Assembly: GCA_963663905.2 (NCBI GenBank)
Contig: OY760657.1
Coordinates: 4,154,001-4,218,000 of the forward strand
Direction of reading: 5' to 3'
Origin: Saccharicrinis sp963663905
GTDB lineage: Bacteria > Bacteroidota > Bacteroidia > Bacteroidales > Marinilabiliaceae
Length of the DNA: 64,000 nucleotides
The notes under the pieces were generated by a model, which was not told the DNA's origin, made no database searches, and saw only the letters and a program-made list of their open reading frames with translations. Positions 58,318 through 64,000 of the stretch are shown here, piece after piece (the stretch's first letter is position 1; each line of letters starts with the position of its first letter). The translations under genes were made by a program, and so were the position numbers.

Positions 58318-59610
58318 ATGATAAACATTGCAGACATTTACAGCTTATTCCTTGAATCAACAGGAATATGTACAGATACTCGCTCTATTAAAGAGAATAG
58401 TATATTCTTTGCTTTAAAAGGAGCTAATTTCAATGGCAATAATTTTGCGCATCAAGCATTAAAGCAGGGAGCTTCATATGCTATTGTTGATGAAGAAGAA
58501 GCTAAAGTAAATGATCAAATCATACTTGTCGATAATGTTTTAGAAACGCTCCAGAATTTAGCTAACCATCACAGAAAACAGTTAAATATTCCGATTATTG
58601 GTATTACCGGAACAAATGGTAAAACAACTACCAAAGAACTTATTAAATCTGTTCTTGAAACATCCTACAATGTTTATGCTACGCAAGGCAATTTAAATAA
58701 CCATATTGGAGTACCTCTTACATTGTTGTCTATGAGCAATAACATTGAAATAGGTATCGTAGAAATGGGAGCCAATCATCGAAAAGAAATTGAGCTTTTA
58801 TGTAATATAGCTGATCCTGACTACGGTATAATTACAAACGTAGGAAAGGCTCATCTTGAAGGCTTTGGATCTTTCGAAGGAGTTAAACAAACCAAGGCAG
58901 AACTATACAGACACCTTGAAGCTAAAAAAGGAACCATCTTCATTAACTCAGATAACAAGCATTTAAACGAGATGCTTCATGAAGGAGGGAAAATAGTTTC
59001 TTATGGAAAAAAAAGCTTTAATAAAGTGGTGCTGTGCGAGGTTTACCAAAGTGATTTTCTAAGTTTTTCGTGTGGTATAAATTGCAGCGAAGCTGAAATT
59101 GAAACAAATTTAGTTGGCAGATACAATGTTGAAAATGTTTTAGCAGCTATTACTATAGGATCCTATTTTAAAGTTTCTAAAAGCAATATCACTAAAGCGA
59201 TAAAAAACTACAAGCCAACAAACAACAGATCTCAACTTGAAATCACAGCGAACAACAAAGTTTTATTTGATGCTTATAATGCAAATCCAACAAGCATGGA
59301 AGCCTCGTTAAACAACTTTGTTTCAATGGAGGGGAATAACAAAGTTTTAATTCTTGGAGAGATGAAAGAACTAGGATCTGTAAGTTTTTCTGAACACAAA
59401 AAAATTGTTGACTTTTTACAAAATAAGAATATAAAAACATTCCTTATTGGTGAAAACTACAAAGAACTTATTGCAGGTACTTCTTTTCATTATTTTAAAG
59501 ATGTTAACGATTTATACAAGCATCTTGAAAATAGCCCGATAAAAAAATCCTTTATCATGATTAAAGGATCCAGAAGCAATCAATTGGAGAAAATAAAGGA
59601 GCTTTTATAA
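58318..59610 (+). CDS. murF: UDP-MurNAc-tripeptide-D-Ala-D-Ala ligase
   Basis: A 430-residue cytoplasmic Mur ligase that adds D-Ala-D-Ala to the peptidoglycan precursor. The N-terminal substrate domain includes GICTDTRSI. The ATP-binding loop GITGTNGKTTTKE is at about 96-108, VEMGAN and TNVGKAHLEGFGS follow, and the C-terminal domain has DAYNANPTSMEASL. The ATG is 12 nt after the gldJ terminator T-run, so the leader must be very short or reading continues from gldJ. Confidence 0.96.
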   Translation: MINIADIYSLFLESTGICTDTRSIKENSIFFALKGANFNGNNFAHQALKQGASYAIVDEEEAKVNDQIILVDNVLETLQNLANHHRKQLNIPIIGITGTNGKTTTKELIKSVLETSYNVYATQGNLNNHIGVPLTLLSMSNNIEIGIVEMGANHRKEIELLCNIADPDYGIITNVGKAHLEGFGSFEGVKQTKAELYRHLEAKKGTIFINSDNKHLNEMLHEGGKIVSYGKKSFNKVVLCEVYQSDFLSFSCGINCSEAEIETNLVGRYNVENVLAAITIGSYFKVSKSNITKAIKNYKPTNNRSQLEITANNKVLFDAYNANPTSMEASLNNFVSMEGNNKVLILGEMKELGSVSFSEHKKIVDFLQNKNIKTFLIGENYKELIAGTSFHYFKDVNDLYKHLENSPIKKSFIMIKGSRSNQLEKIKELL

Positions 59611-59890
59611 CAATACAACCTTAAGAACCTGAGTTCGAAATGTTTTTTTTGGATTCAGAGTGTTTATAAACAAAGTTCAACATAAAATTATTATAGAATC
59701 GCGAACTATTTTCAATATTTTTAAGGAAGAAGATCGCTGTTTATAAGCGAAATATTAATATTTTGCCATAAAAAAAACAATCTACTGCGTTAAATTTTTC
59801 GAGCTAACTCGCTAGCTCTACAAACTTCGCTTTATATATCATTTTTTTAAGACAATCTGAATTCTAAAATCTTAATAGAATTCAGGTATA
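59611..59890. repeat. convergent intergenic region with clustered inverted repeats
   Basis: 280 nt without a gene, between murF and the convergent glycosyltransferase gene. Inverted repeats cluster here: TCGCT/AGCGA (59734-59750), AAATATTAATATTT (59754-59767), GAGCTA/TAGCTC (59801-59818) and CTGAATTCT/AGAATTCAG (59857-59885). The block 59781-59840 (CTACTGCGTTAAATTTTTCG through CTTCGCTTTATATATC) has the look of a dispersed intergenic repeat. The last hairpin may end transcription from either side, but lacks a clear T-run. Confidence 0.4.
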
Positions 59891-60928
59891 TTAATCCATT
59901 TTATGCATTTCTGATAGCTGGGAGAAGTTTGTTTTTCTATGAATAAAAAACTGAGCTACGACAGAATGTGGGTACATCTCCTTATGACTTGAAACAGTTA
60001 CGTATTTTAGGTTTTCCTTTCTCTTCCGGTACATTAACATAAACATTGAATAAAAAGAGAAATGCGCCTTTAAAACAGATAAAAAATTTTGAAACTCTCC
60101 TGACAAAATAAATTTCAATCCAGCCACGCCATCCAGCAACATGCGTTGCAACAACTTTACAACGAACTTTCTATGCGGAAGATTTTTAACCAACAGAAAT
60201 AAATTATTTCTAAAGTTCAAAAATACTTTTCTGGGATTTTCATAATCTAAGGTAGCTCCACCTAAGTGAAACACTTCACTATTGGCAATGTATCTGATAT
60301 TCCAGCCTCTGTTTTTTAAGCGCCAGCATAAATCAATTTCTTCCATATGCGCAAAAAAATCTTCATCCAGACCTCCCAGCTCAAAGTAAAGCTCTTTTCG
60401 AATCATCATGGCAGCTCCACTGCCCCAAAACACATCGGCTGATTGATCATATTGACCCAGATCCTTCTCTATATCATTAAATATTCTTCCTTTGCAGAAA
60501 ACAAATCCATACTTATCAATATATCCACCTGCGGCACCTGCATACTCAAAATAATCCTTATTTCGATAGCTTTTTATTTTTGGAACACATACTGCAGTCT
60601 TCGGATTTTCATCAAGTTCTTTAATCAATGGCTCAATCCATCCGGCAGCTGTAGCTACATCTGAATTTAATAAAACAACATATTCCGCATCAACTTGCTT
60701 TAGCGCCCTGTTATATCCACCTGTAAAACCATAATTCTGATCTAACACAATCACCTTTACAGAAGGAAAATCTGACCTAAGAATATCCAATGATTGATCC
60801 GTTGAGGCATTATCTGCAACAACAACTTCAACACCAGGATACTTTGAATTCTCAACAACACAAGGAAGAAATTCCTTTAAAAGATTTTCTCCATTCCAGT
60901 TTAATATAACTACAGCAACTTTGGTCAT
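59891..60928 (-). CDS. family 2 glycosyltransferase (rhamnosyltransferase-like)
   Basis: 345 residues. The GT-A fold opens VVILNWNGENLLKEFL, with ADNASTDQS (38-46) and the metal-binding LLNSDVA (86-92). WGSGAAMMIRKELYFELGG and EEIDLCWRLKNRGW complete the acceptor-side motifs. It probably adds a sugar to a surface polysaccharide. The start overlaps the stop of the acyltransferase gene by one base (TAATG), so translation is coupled. It is the last gene of the mtaB operon. Confidence 0.92.
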   Translation of the reverse strand: MTKVAVVILNWNGENLLKEFLPCVVENSKYPGVEVVVADNASTDQSLDILRSDFPSVKVIVLDQNYGFTGGYNRALKQVDAEYVVLLNSDVATAAGWIEPLIKELDENPKTAVCVPKIKSYRNKDYFEYAGAAGGYIDKYGFVFCKGRIFNDIEKDLGQYDQSADVFWGSGAAMMIRKELYFELGGLDEDFFAHMEEIDLCWRLKNRGWNIRYIANSEVFHLGGATLDYENPRKVFLNFRNNLFLLVKNLPHRKFVVKLLQRMLLDGVAGLKFILSGEFQNFLSVLKAHFSFYSMFMLMYRKRKENLKYVTVSSHKEMYPHSVVAQFFIHRKTNFSQLSEMHKMD

Positions 60929-61812
60929 TAATTCAATTTAAAGTTGGGATCAGAATGCTTCCATCTATTGTGAGTCCAAAGCCAATACTCTGGTTTTTCC
61001 TGAATGATTTTTTCCAGATGTTTTACGTGTGCATTTGTAATCTCGTATTCCTTACAATCTTTTGGATTTTCAAACAAAGGCTCTACTACAATAACATAAT
61101 GCCCTCTTTTGATTTTATCTAAGCGTATAAATACCACTGGATCATTTGTCTTCATTGCCATTTTCTCTGCTCCAAGATGAACAGGAGTCATTTGATTCAA
61201 AAACATAGTCTGATATTGAACCATCGACTTTTTGGGAGACTGATCTGCAATAAAACCAAGAACAAAACTTGTTCCTTCTCTTTTTAATTTAATCATATCC
61301 CTAAATGAAGATTTCATAGGAAAGTTAAAAGATCCCCATTTAGACCTCAACTTCAACATAAAATCATCATATGGCTTACTTTTTAAAGGATGATAAATTG
61401 CAGAACCATTTGATTTGATAAATAAATTTATGGAAGGTACCCATTCCCATGTAGCATAGTGTGCCATAATAGCAAATGCATCTCTTCCCTCATCATAATA
61501 CCTGTCGAGCAACTCTGCATTTTTAACACTTATTCTTTCTCGCATTTGCTTTTCACTCATACGATACAGCTTAAACGTTTCAAAAAACACATCACTTAAA
61601 TTATGATAGAACTTATTTGCAATTGTTCTGATTTCTTTTTCTGACTTTTCAGGAAATGAATTTCGAAGATTTTTATAAACCAGCTTCTTTCTATACCCAA
61701 CAAGTCTGAGTATTACATAAAAAACATCTGAAATTCCATACAACAGCCAAAATGGAAGAAAACCAATTTGCTTGATAAAAAACAAACCAATATGTACGAA
61801 AAAATTATTCAT
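60928..61812 (-). CDS. LpxL/HtrB-family lipid A acyltransferase
   Basis: 294 residues with an N-terminal membrane anchor (about 5-35). The catalytic HX4E is visible as AHYATWEW (H118, E123), then FIADQSPKKS and the C-terminal EYWLWTHNRWK. It transfers an acyl chain to the lipid A precursor at the inner membrane. It starts immediately after the inositol-phosphatase stop and overlaps the glycosyltransferase gene by one base. Confidence 0.92.
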   Translation of the reverse strand: MNNFFVHIGLFFIKQIGFLPFWLLYGISDVFYVILRLVGYRKKLVYKNLRNSFPEKSEKEIRTIANKFYHNLSDVFFETFKLYRMSEKQMRERISVKNAELLDRYYDEGRDAFAIMAHYATWEWVPSINLFIKSNGSAIYHPLKSKPYDDFMLKLRSKWGSFNFPMKSSFRDMIKLKREGTSFVLGFIADQSPKKSMVQYQTMFLNQMTPVHLGAEKMAMKTNDPVVFIRLDKIKRGHYVIVVEPLFENPKDCKEYEITNAHVKHLEKIIQEKPEYWLWTHNRWKHSDPNFKLN

Positions 61813-62601
61813 TTATTCATTCATTAATTTTGTTACTATACCTTTAAATTCCTCATAGATAGATGCACTACCGGATATGATACCACTGCCATAAATATAA
61901 TTATCTCCACCTTGTATATCGCAATTATATCCACCGGCTTGCTGAACAATAAATGAACCTGCTGCAACATCATAAGGCTTTAATCCATATTCGTAAAATC
62001 CTTCAAAACGACCACATGCCACATAAACTAAATCAGTAGCGGCAGATCCTAACCTACGAAGTCCATGAGAGTTTCTCATGAAGTAGTCCATGGTTTTATT
62101 GAAACCTTCCAGCAAACTAAAATTGGTATAAGGGAAACCTGTTGCAATAAGACTATCTTTTACTGTAGGCGCAGTAGAAACTGAAATTTCTTGTCCATTC
62201 AAATAAGCAGGCGCACCTTTCCAACTATAAAAACATTCATCCCTCCCTAACTCATAAACAACACCTAGTATAATTTCTTTTTTATACTCAAGACCAATAC
62301 TTATGGCATAAGGAAATAATCCGTGAATAAAGTTTGTTGTACCATCAATAGGGTCTACAATCCAGTTATACTCCTCACCTACTTTGGTTGAAGTACCTTC
62401 TTCAGCAACGAATCCAGCCTCCGGAAGAAATTCAGACAAACCTTTTACCAGGCGCTCTTCACTTCCTTTATCGATATGAGTTACAAAGTCATTATTACCT
62501 TTAGCTTCAATTCGCTTTGTTTTAGATGACTCTTCAAGGATATATTTCCCTGTATTTTTTGCTAATTCAATTACTGACTGACAAAGGTTTGATAGATCCA
62601 T
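61813..62601 (-). CDS. inositol monophosphatase family protein
   Basis: 262 residues with the metal-binding motifs EEG (E67, E68), DPIDGTTNF (83-91, D83 and D86) and KPYDVAAG (about 208-215). It is a Mg-dependent phosphatase of inositol-1-phosphate or, in many bacteria, of other small phosphates or 3'-phosphoadenosine compounds. The exact substrate cannot be read. It sits 18 nt after mtaB. Confidence 0.92.
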   Translation of the reverse strand: MDLSNLCQSVIELAKNTGKYILEESSKTKRIEAKGNNDFVTHIDKGSEERLVKGLSEFLPEAGFVAEEGTSTKVGEEYNWIVDPIDGTTNFIHGLFPYAISIGLEYKKEIILGVVYELGRDECFYSWKGAPAYLNGQEISVSTAPTVKDSLIATGFPYTNFSLLEGFNKTMDYFMRNSHGLRRLGSAATDLVYVACGRFEGFYEYGLKPYDVAAGSFIVQQAGGYNCDIQGGDNYIYGSGIISGSASIYEEFKGIVTKLMNE

Positions 62602-62619
62602 ATTGTATCGTTTTATTTT

Positions 62620-63939
62620 TTATTCTATAATTGTAGCTTCGTAAGTAAACTCTTCAGGAATAAATTTATCCAGAGTTACTTTTCGAATTTCATTTTTTAA
62701 TTCTGCCTGATAAGGGACTTTTATTTTTATGTAATTCTCAGTATAACCATTCATAAAACCATTGTTATTACTTCCTTCAAATAGAACGTTACCTTCAGTT
62801 CCTTCGAAGTTTGAATAAAAATACCTGGTTTTCATATCTGATACCTGATGTAAAACCTGACTTCGTATTTTGCGCACATCAATAGGCACAACATGTTCAA
62901 TTGTCAAGGCTTTAGTATTTGGTCTTTCAGAATAGGTAAAGACATGCAATTGTGATATTTCGAGGTCCTTAATAAAATTCATTGCATCATTAAAATGCTC
63001 TTCTGTTTCACCTCTCACCCCAACAATAACATCCACTCCAATAAAGGCGTGAGGCATCAATGATTTAATTGTTTTAACCCTATCCGCAAAAAGCTCCCGG
63101 GTATATTTTCTTTTCATTAAAGCCAGAACCTTATTAGAACCTGATTGCAATGGAATATGAAAGTGTGGCATAATCTTATTTGATTTAGACACAAATTCAA
63201 TAATTTCATTGGTTAAAAGATTAGGTTCTATACTGGAAATTCTATATCTCTGAACACCTTCAACTTTCTCCAGCTCTTTTAACAGATCAAAAAACGTTTC
63301 ATTGGTACTCTTACCAAAATCGCCAATATTTACACCTGTTAATATAATTTCCTGCGCCCCTTCTTCTACTGCTTTTTTAGCAAGTTCAACAGTTGTTTTA
63401 ACATCTGCATTTCTACTTTTCCCTCTGGCTAAAGGAATCGTACAATACGAACAGAAATAATCACAACCATCCTGTACCTTCAGGAAAGTTCTTGTTCTAT
63501 CCCCCATCGAATAAGAAGGGAAGAATTCTTTATTTGTAGTAATCTTACCTGCATGAATTTCTCCGGATGCTTTTTTCTGTAGGTCTCCTAAATAATCAAT
63601 CAGTTGAAATTTTTCATTAGATCCCAGTACCAAATCAACTCCCGGCATTTCGGAAATTGTTTGTGGTTTTAATTGTGCAAAACAACCTGTAACCACAATA
63701 AATGCATTTGGATTAATTTTAATAGCTTTTTTAATAGCCTGACGACATTTTTTATCTGCTATCTCTGTAACGGAACAAGTATTTATTACATATACATCAG
63801 CAAACTCTTCGTACTTTACCTTAATAAATCCTTCACTTATTAAAGCTCTTGCGATTGTTGACGTTTCACTAAAATTTAATTTACACCCCAGTGTATGAAA
63901 TGCTACCTTCTTCTCCAAAAACAATGATTTATCTATCAT
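62620..63939 (-). CDS. mtaB: tRNA t6A37 methylthiotransferase MtaB
   Basis: A 439-residue radical-SAM enzyme that converts t6A to ms2t6A at position 37 of ANN-decoding tRNAs. The N-terminal methylthiotransferase domain has FHTLGCKLNFSET with its cluster cysteine, followed by NTCSVT and VTGCFAQ. The radical-SAM motif is CDYFCSYC (CxxxCxxC). A C-terminal TRAM-like domain follows. KVQDG and HIPLQSGS support MtaB over MiaB. It is the first gene of a four-gene operon. Confidence 0.94.
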   Translation of the reverse strand: MIDKSLFLEKKVAFHTLGCKLNFSETSTIARALISEGFIKVKYEEFADVYVINTCSVTEIADKKCRQAIKKAIKINPNAFIVVTGCFAQLKPQTISEMPGVDLVLGSNEKFQLIDYLGDLQKKASGEIHAGKITTNKEFFPSYSMGDRTRTFLKVQDGCDYFCSYCTIPLARGKSRNADVKTTVELAKKAVEEGAQEIILTGVNIGDFGKSTNETFFDLLKELEKVEGVQRYRISSIEPNLLTNEIIEFVSKSNKIMPHFHIPLQSGSNKVLALMKRKYTRELFADRVKTIKSLMPHAFIGVDVIVGVRGETEEHFNDAMNFIKDLEISQLHVFTYSERPNTKALTIEHVVPIDVRKIRSQVLHQVSDMKTRYFYSNFEGTEGNVLFEGSNNNGFMNGYTENYIKIKVPYQAELKNEIRKVTLDKFIPEEFTYEATIIE

Positions 63940-64000
63940 CTCTCCTCTTAAAAATTAAAATTAAATGTCGGGGTAATTTACCTTGTTTGTTTGTCGTGCA

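Overview
The window is a chromosomal segment from an AT-rich member of the Bacteroidota. The evidence is a 16S/23S rRNA operon of Bacteroidota type, Bacteroidota promoters (TTTG/TTG, about 19 nt, TAnnTTTG), a fused SecDF, type IX secretion (T9SS) and gliding genes (porU, porV, gldJ), and giant secreted proteins ending in T9SS sorting domains. It probably belongs to a free-living or marine Marinilabiliales-like lineage, but I cannot place it more precisely. I see no insertion sequence, prophage, integron or CRISPR array.

Layout. Positions 1-3460 hold an rRNA operon on the minus strand: the 5' part of 23S, a short spacer without tRNA genes, a complete 16S, and a leader fed by four tandem promoters. 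Next come mgsA, a NifA-type sigma-54 activator, a small zinc-ribbon-like protein behind phased direct repeats, tRNA-Gly and tRNA-Leu, and mutS (6.0-9.5 kb). Positions 9.6-18.6 kb hold housekeeping genes: a comB-like gene, a MATE exporter, trmN6, a DUF2400 gene, a lolD-like ATPase, a Ca/Na antiporter, tatA and secDF. Positions 18.8-25.0 kb hold an ABC permease with a degenerate ATPase, divergent from an NtrC-type response regulator and its kinase. Both promoters carry a TGT-N10-ACA palindrome at the same distance from the -7 box. Then comes rex.

Positions 25.9-43.6 kb are one minus-strand operon of three giant surface proteins (1505, 1321 and 3025 aa). The first has a beta-helix, a dockerin and a cohesin-like domain. 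The second has three cohesin-like modules and three PKD-like domains. The third has FN3, CARDB, Calx-beta, a large conserved unnamed module and Ig-like repeats. All three end in T9SS sorting domains. This looks like a T9SS-exported, cohesin/dockerin-type surface assembly and is the most interesting locus here.

Positions 44-64 kb hold alaS, an M23 peptidase, an alpha/beta hydrolase translationally coupled to a soluble histidine kinase, a thioredoxin-like and a CoA-binding protein, ispF, porV and porU divergent from gldJ, murF, and a four-gene mtaB / inositol-phosphatase / acyltransferase / glycosyltransferase operon. PorU and PorV are the machinery that would process and anchor the three giant cargo proteins, so machinery and cargo lie within about 13 kb of each other.

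Limits: all family assignments come from motif recognition, not database searches. Domain boundaries in the giant proteins are approximate (about 10 residues).
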